Assembly: GCA_947176785.1 (NCBI GenBank)
Contig: CAMWSA010000045.1
Coordinates: 1 to 13,790, forward strand
DNA length: 13,790 nucleotides
From: an uncultured Lachnospiraceae bacterium
Lineage (GTDB): Bacteria > Bacillota > Clostridia > Lachnospirales > Lachnospiraceae
Direction: 5' to 3'
Part shown: positions 1 through 6,160 of the stretch, in pieces
Layout of the letters: the number at the start of each line of letters is the position of its first letter
How positions within the stretch are numbered: position 1 is the stretch's first letter
The notes under the pieces: model-generated
Database searches by the model: none
What the model saw: the letters and a program-made list of their open reading frames with translations, nothing else
Told to the model about the DNA's origin: nothing
Made by a program: the position numbers and the translations under genes

Positions 1-329
1 GCATATCGCAGGTCGTCAATGTAGCGGAATGACTTTACGTACTCCACCGCCTGATCGGCCACGGACTCGGGATAGCCGCCCCCCAGCAGCTTGTCACGGA
101 GCTGTTTTTCCGTATAATCCCGGATCTGCAGTAAATTCATGGCCCTGCGTTTGGCCCTCTGGGGCAGGAGCTGCCCCAGAATCTTATAACCGGTCTCCTG
201 CGGCAGTTCCTCCCCTTCCACAATGCCGTATTGCCGCAGTTCCCCCTTATATAGCACAAAACTGATGCCATGGTCTGTGTGGATCCTGCTCTGTTTTTTG
301 GATATGTTTTCTATCTCCGTCACTAACAT
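1..329 (-). CDS. recX: Regulatory protein RecX, N-terminal part (runs off the window)
   Basis: The minus strand reads as an uninterrupted protein of about 109 residues beginning MLVTEIENISKKQ and ending at the window edge in the segment SFRYIDDLRYA. RecX proteins bind the RecA filament and modulate its growth and strand-exchange activity. The visible part contains a RecX-type helical repeat, including the stretch LLQIRDYTEKQLRDKLL and the following GYPESVADQAVEYVK. Its position directly downstream of recA is the standard arrangement. The ATG at 329-327 lies six bases after the recA TAG and in the same reading frame. An AAGGAAAA stretch inside the recA 3' end can serve as ribosome binding site, so translational coupling is likely. 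Identity rests on both sequence pattern and context. The C-terminal part is not visible. Confidence 0.9.
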   Translation of the reverse strand, partial: MLVTEIENISKKQSRIHTDHGISFVLYKGELRQYGIVEGEELPQETGYKILGQLLPQRAKRRAMNLLQIRDYTEKQLRDKLLGGGYPESVADQAVEYVKSFRYIDDLRY

Positions 330-335
330 GGGACA

Positions 336-1442
336 CTAATTTTCCTTCTTTGATGTATTACCCTTCTTGGGCGTCTCTTCCTTCCTGGGGGCCTCTTCCT
401 TCTCAGGAATATTATCCTTCTTCACCGCAGCGCCGGCCGCCGCGCTGCCGCCCAGCCCAAAGTGTTCCCGCACTCTGTTCTCGATCTCCTGACATACTGT
501 CGGATTATCCCGCAGATACTGCTTGGCATTCTCACGGCCCTGGCCGATCTTATCCCCGTTATAGGCGTACCAGGCACCTGACTTGTTCACAATATCCACG
601 CTGGCCGCCAGGTCCAGGATGTCTCCAGCCACAGAGATCCCCTCGCCAAACATAATGTCAAACTCCGCCTCCTTGAAGGGAGGGGCAATCTTGTTCTTAA
701 CCACTTTGACCCTGGTGTGGTTGCCAATGATCTCACCGCCCTGCTTCAGGGACTCTACTCGGCGTACATCCATGCGCACGGAGGAGTAAAACTTCAGGGC
801 ACGGCCTCCGGTAGTGGTCTCCGGATTGCCGAACATCACGCCCACCTTCTCACGCAGCTGATTGATAAAAACCACTGTACAGTTGGACTTGCTGATCACC
901 GCCGTCAGCTTCCGAAGGGCCTGGGACATCAGGCGGGCCTGCAGCCCCACATGGGAATCCCCCATCTCCCCGTCAATTTCCGCCTTGGGTACCAGCGCCG
1001 CCACGGAGTCCACCACCACGATATCTATGGCCCCGGAACGCACCATGGTCTCCGTGATCTCCAGGGCCTGCTCGCCGTTGTCCGGCTGGGAAATGTACAG
1101 ATTGTCAATATCCACGCCGATATTCTTGGCATAGACAGGATCCAGGGCATGCTCCGCGTCTATAAATCCTGCAATGCCGCCGCGCTTCTGCACCTCGGCG
1201 ATCATGTGCAGGGTGACCGTGGTCTTACCGCTGGACTCAGGCCCGTATATCTCCACAATTCTTCCCTTGGGGATACCGCCCAGCCCCAGGGCAATATCCA
1301 GGCTCAGGGAGCCTGTGGGAATGGTCTCCACATTCATCTGGTTGGCCGGGTCGCCCAGCTTCATTACGGCACCCTTGCCGTACTGCTTCTCAATCTGACT
1401 GATAGCCGCATCCAATGCCTTTAATTTGTCATTCTTTTCCAT
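336..1442 (-). CDS. recA: RecA recombinase
   Basis: This is a full-length RecA of 368 residues, the ATP-dependent recombinase that coats single-stranded DNA, catalyses strand exchange and triggers LexA self-cleavage. Visible landmarks are the Walker A motif GPESSGKT at residues 67-74, the catalytic glutamate region DAEHAL (Glu97), Walker B IVVVDS at 141-146, and the L2 DNA-binding loop around 193-213 with NQLREK and NPETTTGG. The C-terminus ends in an unusually lysine- and glutamate-rich low-complexity tail (about residues 340-368, with repeated KEE and PKK patterns). Such tails are common but poorly conserved in RecA. The ATG at 1442 is preceded by AAAGAGG at good spacing. The gene has its own SOS-type promoter, ends in TAG, and is followed at once by recX. 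Confidence 0.98.
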   Translation of the reverse strand: MEKNDKLKALDAAISQIEKQYGKGAVMKLGDPANQMNVETIPTGSLSLDIALGLGGIPKGRIVEIYGPESSGKTTVTLHMIAEVQKRGGIAGFIDAEHALDPVYAKNIGVDIDNLYISQPDNGEQALEITETMVRSGAIDIVVVDSVAALVPKAEIDGEMGDSHVGLQARLMSQALRKLTAVISKSNCTVVFINQLREKVGVMFGNPETTTGGRALKFYSSVRMDVRRVESLKQGGEIIGNHTRVKVVKNKIAPPFKEAEFDIMFGEGISVAGDILDLAASVDIVNKSGAWYAYNGDKIGQGRENAKQYLRDNPTVCQEIENRVREHFGLGGSAAAGAAVKKDNIPEKEEAPRKEETPKKGNTSKKEN

Positions 1443-1537
1443 ATTAACCTCTTTCCCTGCGTCTCCGGAATCTCCCGGGATATCGCGCTATTCTGTATTG
1501 GAAGAATTACGTCCGCTAATGAACTTCTTTGCCGAAG

Positions 1538-1549
1538 GAACAAACGTTC
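1538..1549 (-). promoter_or_regulatory. Second LexA-box-like palindrome at the recA start site
   Basis: The palindrome GAACAAACGTTC on the plus strand (GAACGTTTGTTC on the minus) has perfect GAAC-N4-GTTC arms and lies just downstream of the predicted recA transcription start. The centres of the two LexA-like sites are 29 bases apart, close to three helical turns, so two LexA dimers could sit on the same face. The inner four bases fit the Bacillus consensus less well than the upstream box. Confidence 0.65.
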
Positions 1550-1560
1550 TTGCTGTATAT

Positions 1561-1589
1561 AGGATAAAACATTTGTTCGCTTTTGTCAA
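1561..1589 (-). promoter_or_regulatory. recA promoter with LexA box in the spacer
   Basis: On the minus strand a perfect -35 TTGACA (1589-1584) is followed by a 17-base spacer and a -10 TATCCT (1566-1561). The spacer contains CGAACAAATGTTT (1579-1567), which fits the Bacillus subtilis LexA consensus CGAACRNRYGTTY at every position. A transcript would start near 1554, giving a leader of about 110 bases before recA. An operator between -35 and -10 would block RNA polymerase directly. The sequence matches are read directly; LexA control is inferred from the known regulation of recA. Confidence 0.85.
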
Positions 1590-1624
1590 CTCTTTTTTGG
1601 GAGGCTTCTTCCTGTTCCTTGTTG

Positions 1625-1731
1625 TTATACTCACGAACGGTTAGATTTTCCTTCCTGCCGGCCATATGCTGTCTGATTATGCAACAGGCGGCCTACAGGA
1701 ATCGGAAAAACTTAGCGTTCATCAGCATATA
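1625..1731. repeat. MITE-like palindromic element, copy 1
   Basis: The left arm starts TTATACTCACGAACGGTTAG followed by ATTTTCCTTCCTGCC. The right arm, read on the other strand, is ATATGCTGATGAACGCTAAG followed by TTTTTCCGATTCCTG. The two arms are clearly related, so the whole of about 107 bases can fold into one long imperfect hairpin, with a second small palindrome near the centre. Three further two-armed copies and one solitary arm occur in this window. It contains no credible ORF, and no clear target-site duplication is visible. It lies just upstream of the recA promoter. Confidence 0.7.
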
Positions 1732-1791
1732 TCCATCATACCGCATTTTAAGTCCGATAAACAGTACTCATAAACATTCCTCCTGTCGATT

Positions 1792-1897
1792 TTATACCCA
1801 CGGTGAGTTGGATTTACCCTCCTGCACGTCACATATCCTCCGATTATGCAGCATGTATCGTACAGAAATCGGAAAAGCTCCGCGTCCGATTGCATAA
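1792..1897. repeat. MITE-like palindromic element, copy 2 (degenerate)
   Basis: The left arm TTATACCCACGGTGAGTTGG continues ATTTACCCTCCTGCACG. The right arm on the other strand is TTATGCAATCGGACGCGGAG followed by CTTTTCCGATTTCTGTACG. Both align with the arms of the other copies at the TTATAC terminus and at the TTTTCC-ATTYCTG segment, but with more substitutions. Length is about 106 bases, nearly identical to copy 1. The central part around GATTATGCAGCATG resembles the centre of copy 1 (GATTATGCAACAGG), so the similarity is not limited to the ends. It appears to be an old copy. Confidence 0.6.
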
Positions 1898-2032
1898 GCT
1901 CCGCAGCCTCTTTGCCGGCCTCATTGCTCTCAGGGCATTTTCCAGTGTCACGGCAATCGGAAAAGCTCTGGAGATGGACAGAGGGAGACTCCTGATTTTC
2001 TACATTCATGATTTCACAGGCGAAACGCCGGA
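1898..2032. other. Non-coding spacer between MITE-like copies 2 and 3
   Basis: No gene is supported here. A short inverted repeat pairs CATTTTCC (near 1934) with GGAAAAGCTC (near 1960). It resembles the TTTTCC core of the neighbouring MITE-like arms and may be a decayed remnant. A long minus-strand reading frame crosses this region, but it runs through several hairpin elements, has no recognisable domain and is not credible as a protein. Confidence 0.4.
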
Positions 2033-2129
2033 CTACACTGACAAACGCTGCGGTTTTCCAATTCCCGCGCAGTACATGCATAACCAGGCGACATGTGCCG
2101 TGCGGAAAAATGAATCGTTCGCGTATATA
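2033..2129. repeat. MITE-like palindromic element, copy 3
   Basis: The left arm reads CTACACTGACAAACGCTGCG followed by GTTTTCCAATTCCCGCGC. The right arm on the opposite strand reads TATATACGCGAACGATTCAT followed by TTTTCCGCACGGCACATG. An inner inverted repeat pairs CAGTACATG with CATGTGCCG around a short loop. Length is about 97 bases. The arm sequences match those of the copy upstream of cinA especially well (ACTGACAARCGCT). It is intergenic between cinA and recA. The outer limits are uncertain by several bases. Confidence 0.6.
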
Positions 2130-2201
2130 TGGGAATACAGCAATGATGGAATTCAGCACCGATAGAAAGCCCCGTGAACATAAGACCTTCCCTGCATACA
2201 G

Positions 2202-2249
2202 AAAATGTATCACATTTCCTGTATATGTACAAGAGATATGATACATTTT
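2202..2249. terminator. AT-rich inverted repeat downstream of cinA, possible terminator
   Basis: The arms AAAATGTATCA (2202-2212) and TGATACATTTT (2239-2249) are perfect 11-base reverse complements separated by 26 bases, and pairing continues with two further bases inward after one mismatch. It begins about 30 bases beyond the cinA stop. In either direction the stem is preceded by A-rich and closed by T-rich sequence, so a weak bidirectional terminator is possible. The low GC content of the stem makes a protein-binding palindrome or a decayed mobile repeat equally possible. Confidence 0.4.
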
Positions 2250-2281
2250 ATATTCTTTTCACAAATTCGTCCATATACGGG

Positions 2282-3550
2282 CTATTTCTTCTTGCCAAAG
2301 GTAATCTCACTGAAGTATTCCAGAATACACCCGCGCATCAATACCAGGGCCGCAGATACCGTAGCCTCCCGGATCGTCTGGCGATTTCCTGAAAAATGGT
2401 ACTCCTGCACCGTTACCTCACCCTTTACGCTGCAGGCAATGTATACCAGTCCCACCGGCTTTGCCTCCGTTCCCCCGTCCGGGCCTGCCAAACCCGTGAT
2501 GGCCACCGCCACATCGCTCTTTGCCACAGAAGCCAGTCCCTTAGCCATCTCCTCCGCCGTCTGGCGGCTGACAGCGCCGTGTTTTTCCAGAGTACTCTTT
2601 TTTACATTCAGCAGCCTTCTCTTGGCTTTGTTGGAATAAGTCACATAACCGGACTTGTAGACCTGCGATACGCCGGCCACATTGATCAGCCTGCCGGAAA
2701 GCAGTCCTCCGGTACAGGATTCGGCGCAGGTCACAGTGAGCCCGTTGGCCACCAGCAAATCCACCACTGCCTTCTCCAGGGTCACTTCCTCGTCCGTGGT
2801 ATAGATATTGCTGCCCATGCGGCTCTTGATCTCCTTCACCACGGGCTTGATCAGTTTACGGGCCTCCTTCTCCCCCTCCGCCCTGGCCGTCACCCGGATA
2901 TGCACCTCCCCCGGCTTGGCATAGGTAGCCAGGGTGGGATTATCCTGACCGTCTATCAGATCCTGCAGCAGGGTCTCCACCCTGCTCTCCCCGATACCGC
3001 ACACCTTGACCGTCTGAGAAGAGATCACTCCCGGCTCCAGCTTTTTCAGATACGGAACCACATGGTTTTCAAACATGGGCTTTAACTCATGGGGCGGCCC
3101 CGGCAGCAGCACTACATGGGTATCGCCTTTTGCAATGATGACTCCAGGGGCAGTGCCGTTGGGATTGGGCAATATGATGCCGTCTCGGGGCATCATGGCC
3201 TGCTTCCAGTTATTCTCCGTGGGCACGATATTTCTGGCGGCAAAATAAGTCTCGATGTATTTTCGGGAGGCTGCATCCTCCACCAACTCCCGGCCCATGA
3301 CCTTGGCCGCCACTTCTTTGGTCAAATCGTCCTCCGTAGGCCCCAGGCCGCCGGACAAGATCACGATGTCCGAACGATTTACCGCCGCCTGCAAAGCTTC
3401 ACTCAGCCGCTGGGCATTGTCTCCCACCACGCTCTGGTAATAACAGGACAAACCCAGGCCGGCACATTTTTCCGCCAGATAGGCGGCATTGGTATTTACA
3501 ATATTCCCCAGCAAAAGTTCCGTTCCCACGCATATCAATTCCACAGTCAT
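2282..3550 (-). CDS. cinA: CinA-family protein (MoaB-like domain plus nicotinamide-nucleotide amidase domain)
   Basis: The 422-residue protein has the two-domain layout of bacterial CinA. The N-terminal MoaB/MogA-like half (about 1-170) starts MTVELICVGTELLLGNIVNT and carries the GGLGPTEDDLT motif near residues 67-77. The C-terminal half, from about 255, carries the amidase signatures TCAESCTGGLLSGRL and ITGLAGPDGGTEAKPVG. CinA proteins hydrolyse nicotinamide mononucleotide and ADP-ribose in pyridine-nucleotide recycling. In naturally competent bacteria cinA is co-transcribed with recA. I chose the ATG at 3550 because GAGAGG lies about nine bases upstream and the conserved N-terminus begins there; an ATG eight codons earlier has no such support. 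It ends in TAG. Its usual place between pgsA and recA is kept, but repeats have been inserted on both sides. Confidence 0.93.
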   Translation of the reverse strand: MTVELICVGTELLLGNIVNTNAAYLAEKCAGLGLSCYYQSVVGDNAQRLSEALQAAVNRSDIVILSGGLGPTEDDLTKEVAAKVMGRELVEDAASRKYIETYFAARNIVPTENNWKQAMMPRDGIILPNPNGTAPGVIIAKGDTHVVLLPGPPHELKPMFENHVVPYLKKLEPGVISSQTVKVCGIGESRVETLLQDLIDGQDNPTLATYAKPGEVHIRVTARAEGEKEARKLIKPVVKEIKSRMGSNIYTTDEEVTLEKAVVDLLVANGLTVTCAESCTGGLLSGRLINVAGVSQVYKSGYVTYSNKAKRRLLNVKKSTLEKHGAVSRQTAEEMAKGLASVAKSDVAVAITGLAGPDGGTEAKPVGLVYIACSVKGEVTVQEYHFSGNRQTIREATVSAALVLMRGCILEYFSEITFGKKK

Positions 3551-3587
3551 TATTGTTTTCCTCTCTGTTCCCATCCCGTCAGCATGT

Positions 3588-3719
3588 TATACTGACAAGC
3601 GCTAAGATTTTCCAGTTCCTCCACGCCCCATGTTGCATAATTATAGTAAACGATATATGTCGGAGACTTATGGCAGCATGTGACGCGCAGCAAGGAAATA
3701 TAACCGCTCGTAAGTATAA
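3588..3719. repeat. MITE-like palindromic element, copy 4, between pgsA and cinA
   Basis: This is the best-preserved copy. The left terminus TTATACTGACAAGCGCTAAG continues ATTTTCCAGTTCCTCC. The right terminus on the other strand is TTATACTTACGAGCGGTTAT followed by ATTTCCTTGCTGCGCG. The outermost seven bases (TTATACT and AGTATAA) are perfect inverted repeats. Inner arms pair CCCATGTTGCATAA with TTATGGCAGCATGTG. It is about 132 bases long, longer than the other copies because of a larger loop. The loop holds a perfect minus-strand TATAAT (3645-3640), a possible -10 for cinA without a convincing -35. The element ends about 38 bases upstream of the cinA start codon. Confidence 0.75.
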
Positions 3720-3760
3720 TAGCTGTCCCCGGTGGCAAAACAATGCCGGAAAATCCCGTC

Positions 3761-4327
3761 TCACATCTGCCCTTTCATGACATCCCTATTTTTCACCAGA
3801 TAGTCCACCAGGGATATCACTGTCAGCAGCAACGAAATCCACATGACCACATCCGTCACAACGCCGGCCCAGGGCCAGACCCAGGACAGGTCAACGATCA
3901 TCAGACACACCATAACCATCTGAAAAACGGTCTTAAACTTCCCCCAATAGCTTGCCGCAATCACTACCCTGTTATCCGCCGCCACCAGCCTGAAACCGCT
4001 GATGATAAATTCACGGCTGATAATAATGATGACCACCCATGCGGGGATGCGCCCCATGGACACCAGCGCAATCAGCGCGGCGCTGACCAGCAGCTTATCC
4101 GCCAGAGGGTCCATGAATTTTCCAAAATTGGTAATCAGGTTGTACTTTCTGGCAATCTTGCCGTCAAGCATATCTGTCAGGCTGGCAATAATAAAAATAG
4201 CCAGCGCCACAAGCTCCGGGATCAACAGGTTTTCGCCAAACCAGCCCGCAGCTCCTCCAAGCAGCGCCACCACAAAAGGCACTATCAAAATCACACGAAA
4301 TACTGTCAGTTTATTGGGTAGATTCAT
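3761..4327 (-). CDS. pgsA: CDP-diacylglycerol--glycerol-3-phosphate 3-phosphatidyltransferase
   Basis: This 188-residue membrane enzyme makes phosphatidylglycerophosphate from CDP-diacylglycerol and glycerol 3-phosphate, the committed step to phosphatidylglycerol. The CDP-alcohol phosphotransferase signature D-x2-D-G-x2-A-R-x8-G-x3-D-x3-D is complete: Asp52, Asp55, Gly56, Ala59, Arg60, Gly69, Asp73 and Asp77. The N-terminus MNLPNKLTVFRVILIVP and several long hydrophobic stretches (about 10-25, 36-50, 80-95, 100-115, 137-155 and 160-175) fit an integral membrane protein of normal length. The start has an ideal AAGGAG six bases upstream. It lies 41 bases downstream of rimO and is probably co-transcribed with it. 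The gene ends in TGA. Confidence 0.96.
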   Translation of the reverse strand: MNLPNKLTVFRVILIVPFVVALLGGAAGWFGENLLIPELVALAIFIIASLTDMLDGKIARKYNLITNFGKFMDPLADKLLVSAALIALVSMGRIPAWVVIIIISREFIISGFRLVAADNRVVIAASYWGKFKTVFQMVMVCLMIVDLSWVWPWAGVVTDVVMWISLLLTVISLVDYLVKNRDVMKGQM

Positions 4328-4368
4328 CGCTTACTCCTTATTGATATTCCTGCTTTTTCCGGTTCCGT

Positions 4369-5721
4369 TCAGGCTTTGCCCGTCGGGGTTTCTTCTTCGT
4401 GCCAGATCTCACCCACCAGGTCATACTCATTGCTGCCGGTGACCTGTACCCGCACCAGTTCACCTGTCATCAGCGCAGCGGAGGTATGTACAAACAGATA
4501 ACCGTCCACTCCCGGGGCATCTCGGTAAGTACGGGTCACATAGACTTCTTCATCCGCCACCTTACCCTCGACCATCACAGTCAATACCCTGCCCACCATA
4601 TCCTCCGCCTTGGCAAACGCAATCTCCTGCTGTAATTCCATGATTTCCTGCCGCCGGGCCTCCTTTAACTCCTCCGGAATCTGATCCGGCATCTCGGCAG
4701 CTGCCGTACCCTCCTCCTGTGAATAGGGAAATACCCCCAGACGGTCAAATTCCATCTCATTGACAAAGTCCACCAGCTTTTCATGATCCTCCTGGGTTTC
4801 CCCCGGAAAGCCCGTGATCAGAGTGGTGCGCAGGCAGATATCGGGAATTTCCTCCCGCAGCCTGTCAATCAATTCCCGCAGCTGGCTCTGGGTGGTACGC
4901 CTGCCCATACGCCGCAAAATCCGGTCGCTGGCATGCTGGATGGGGATATCCAGATAATGGCAGACCTTGGGTTCTCTCTTGATCGTCTGGATCAGTTCCT
5001 CCGTGATCTCCTCCGGATAGCAGTACAATATCCTGATCCACTGAAGCCCCGGAATCTGAGCCAGTTCATGCAGCAGCAGGGGCAGGCTCTTCTCTCCATA
5101 CCGCTCCAGGCCGTACAGGGTAGTCTCCTGGGCTACCAGGATCAGTTCCCTGACTCCCTGCTCCGCCAGTACATTGGCCTGCTCCAGCAGAATCTCCATG
5201 GGGATGCTGCGGTAGCTGCCCCGAATCCGGGGAATGATGCAATAGCTGCATCGCTTATTGCAGCCCTCCGCTATTTTCAGGTAGGCATAATGGCCGCCGG
5301 TGGTCAGCACCCTGTTGATCCGAAAGTCAACCGGGGCATCCGGCTCCTGTACAAATACAGGTTTCCCACCCGAAAGCGCCTGCTCCACGGCATCCGCAAT
5401 CCGGCCGATACAAGCGGTGCCCACTATGGCATCCACCTCCGGGATCTCCGTTTGAATCTCCCTGTGATAACGCTGCGCCAGACATCCTGCAGCCACCAGC
5501 GCCTTAACTCTGCCGCCATTCTTCAGCTGCGCCGCCTCCAGCAATGCATTAATGCTCTCTTCCTTGGCATCTCCGATAAAACAACAGGTGTTCACCACCA
5601 CGATATCGCACTCGTCTTCATCATCCGTAAAGCTGTATCCCTTTTGCTGCAACACCCCCAGCATCTCTTCCGTATCCACCAGGTTCTTATCACAGCCCAG
5701 AGAAATAAACAGTATCTTCAT
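4369..5721 (-). CDS. rimO: Ribosomal protein S12 methylthiotransferase RimO
   Basis: The 450-residue protein belongs to the radical-SAM methylthiotransferases. RimO adds a methylthio group to a conserved aspartate of ribosomal protein S12. The N-terminal UPF0004 domain has its three cluster cysteines at Cys10 (SLGCDKN), Cys46 (VVNTCCF) and Cys80 (AAGCLAQR). The radical-SAM motif CNKRCSYC supplies Cys154, Cys158 and Cys161. A C-terminal TRAM domain (about 375-445) completes the fold. The start SLGCDKN and the context next to pgsA favour RimO over MiaB. I placed the start at the ATG at 5721, with GAGGTAAGT before it. The frame stays open for another 150 bases, but that extension has only a TTG start and is translated hairpin repeat. 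The gene ends in TGA. Confidence 0.95.
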   Translation of the reverse strand: MKILFISLGCDKNLVDTEEMLGVLQQKGYSFTDDEDECDIVVVNTCCFIGDAKEESINALLEAAQLKNGGRVKALVAAGCLAQRYHREIQTEIPEVDAIVGTACIGRIADAVEQALSGGKPVFVQEPDAPVDFRINRVLTTGGHYAYLKIAEGCNKRCSYCIIPRIRGSYRSIPMEILLEQANVLAEQGVRELILVAQETTLYGLERYGEKSLPLLLHELAQIPGLQWIRILYCYPEEITEELIQTIKREPKVCHYLDIPIQHASDRILRRMGRRTTQSQLRELIDRLREEIPDICLRTTLITGFPGETQEDHEKLVDFVNEMEFDRLGVFPYSQEEGTAAAEMPDQIPEELKEARRQEIMELQQEIAFAKAEDMVGRVLTVMVEGKVADEEVYVTRTYRDAPGVDGYLFVHTSAALMTGELVRVQVTGSNEYDLVGEIWHEEETPTGKA

Positions 5722-5722
5722 A

Positions 5723-5798
5723 CTTACCTCTACCCGCATATCGCAGGCCTCGCCTGCGATATTGCACCAATCAGAATTTGGAAGTTTTACTTCCAAAA
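5723..5798. repeat. Two-hairpin palindromic repeat, unit 1 (rimO leader)
   Basis: This 76-base unit begins CTTACCTCTACCC. Hairpin A (5736-5765) pairs GCATATCGCAGGC with GCCTGCGATATTGC around a three-base loop, with one bulged T. Hairpin B pairs TTTGGAAGT (5777-5785) with ACTTCCAAA (5789-5797) around TTT. The unit lies directly against the rimO start codon, and its first bases, read on the minus strand, supply the rimO ribosome binding site GAGGTAAG. The rimO mRNA leader therefore carries both hairpins. Confidence 0.8.
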
Positions 5799-5872
5799 CT
5801 TTCCTCTGCCTGCATAACGCAGGCCGTGCCCGTGTTATTGCGTCAATCAGTAATGGATGTGCAACATCCAAA
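5799..5872. repeat. Two-hairpin palindromic repeat, unit 2
   Basis: This unit follows unit 1 head-to-tail and has the same layout. Hairpin A (5812-5841) pairs GCATAACGCAGGC with GCCCGTGTTATTGC. Hairpin B pairs TGGATGT (5854-5860) with ACATCCA (5864-5870). Compared with unit 1 the sixth pair of stem A is changed from T-A to A-T, and one pair of stem B from A-T to T-A. Both keep the pairing, although two other positions in stem A are weakened. The unit ends at the left junction of the IS110 element. Confidence 0.75.
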
Positions 5873-5874
5873 CT

Positions 5875-5880
5875 TATAAA
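5875..5880 (+). promoter_or_regulatory. -10 half of a promoter completed by circularisation
   Basis: TATAAA follows the CT core directly at the left end of the IS. If the excised element is circularised at that core, the TTGACA at 7520-7525 in the right end comes to lie 15 bases upstream of it. In IS621 the joined ends are known to create the promoter for the bridge RNA. The 15-base spacer is shorter than the usual 17, so activity is a prediction. Confidence 0.5.
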
Positions 5881-5881
5881 T

Positions 5882-5902
5882 GTGTCTTTCGGCGAAAGAC
5901 AC
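5882..5902 (+). other. Left-end hairpin of the IS
   Basis: GTGTCTTTCG and CGAAAGACAC are perfect ten-base inverted repeats separated by a single base. The hairpin lies about ten bases inside the inferred left end and does not occur in the flanking repeat units, which supports assigning it to the IS. Its role is unknown; subterminal hairpins often help recombinase recognition or block read-through transcription. Confidence 0.6.
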
Positions 5903-5956
5903 CAATGGGGTTATGAAATCTATTTCTTAATTCCCTATGCCTTCCACCTTTAATTG

Positions 5957-5965
5957 TGTTATACT
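5957..5965 (+). promoter_or_regulatory. Extended -10 promoter for the IS leader RNA
   Basis: TGTTATACT matches the extended -10 pattern TGnTATAAT with one mismatch. No good -35 is visible, which extended -10 promoters tolerate. The predicted start, about seven bases downstream, falls at or next to G5972, the first base of the closing stem of the candidate bridge RNA. Confidence 0.5.
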
Positions 5966-5971
5966 CCCTCT

Positions 5972-6160
5972 GTAGGTAGCTGGCATACTACAGAACCCGG
6001 GGAGGTGATTGGCGGGGCTGTATAGCGGCAACCCCGTAAACTTATATGGTGTCGGTCATCCGTTAAGGCATCAATGAATGGCGCAAAAACGTAGCCCGTA
6101 AACTTATCTCTTCCGAAATTGACTCGATTTCGCCGGATGACCAGTCCCTGCCAGCCCTAC
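5972..6160 (+). ncRNA. Candidate IS110 bridge RNA (bispecific guide RNA)
   Basis: This 189-base stretch folds on paper into nested stems. The closing stem pairs GTAGG (5972-5976) and GCTGGCA (5979-5985) with TGCCAGC (6149-6155) and CCTAC (6156-6160), twelve pairs with a two-base bulge. Inside lie a CGGGG/CCCCG hairpin (6013-6036), a perfect nine-pair stem GGTCATCCG (6054-6062) with CGGATGACC (6134-6142), and within it the hairpin CGAAAT/ATTTCG (6114-6132). The 13-mer CCCGTAAACTTAT occurs twice (6033-6045, 6095-6107), once before and once inside the nine-pair stem, as expected for target- and donor-binding loops. AAACTTA is also present at both element junctions. A T-run (6161-6169) follows. 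Length is close to the 177 bases of the IS621 bridge RNA. The full guide pairings could not all be assigned by eye. Confidence 0.65.

Noticed and set aside
717..1424. Long plus-strand frame opposite recA
   Set aside because: It is antisense to a clear recA and has no domain or ribosome binding site support. The same reasoning removes the long plus-strand frames opposite rimO, the esterase, epimerase and GH36 genes.
1722..2246. Minus-strand open frame of 174 codons between recA and cinA
   Set aside because: It runs through two complete MITE-like hairpins and the end of a third, plus the AT-rich inverted repeat, shows no recognisable domain, and its sequence similarity to other frames in the window is explained by the repeated DNA arms.
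5722..5871. 50-codon N-terminal extension of RimO
   Set aside because: It would start at TTG, is translated hairpin-repeat sequence, and the conserved RimO N-terminus with a good ribosome binding site begins at 5721.
5723..5872. CRISPR array
   Set aside because: The units are adjacent palindromic repeats with no unique spacers, they differ from each other by substitutions, and no cas gene is present.
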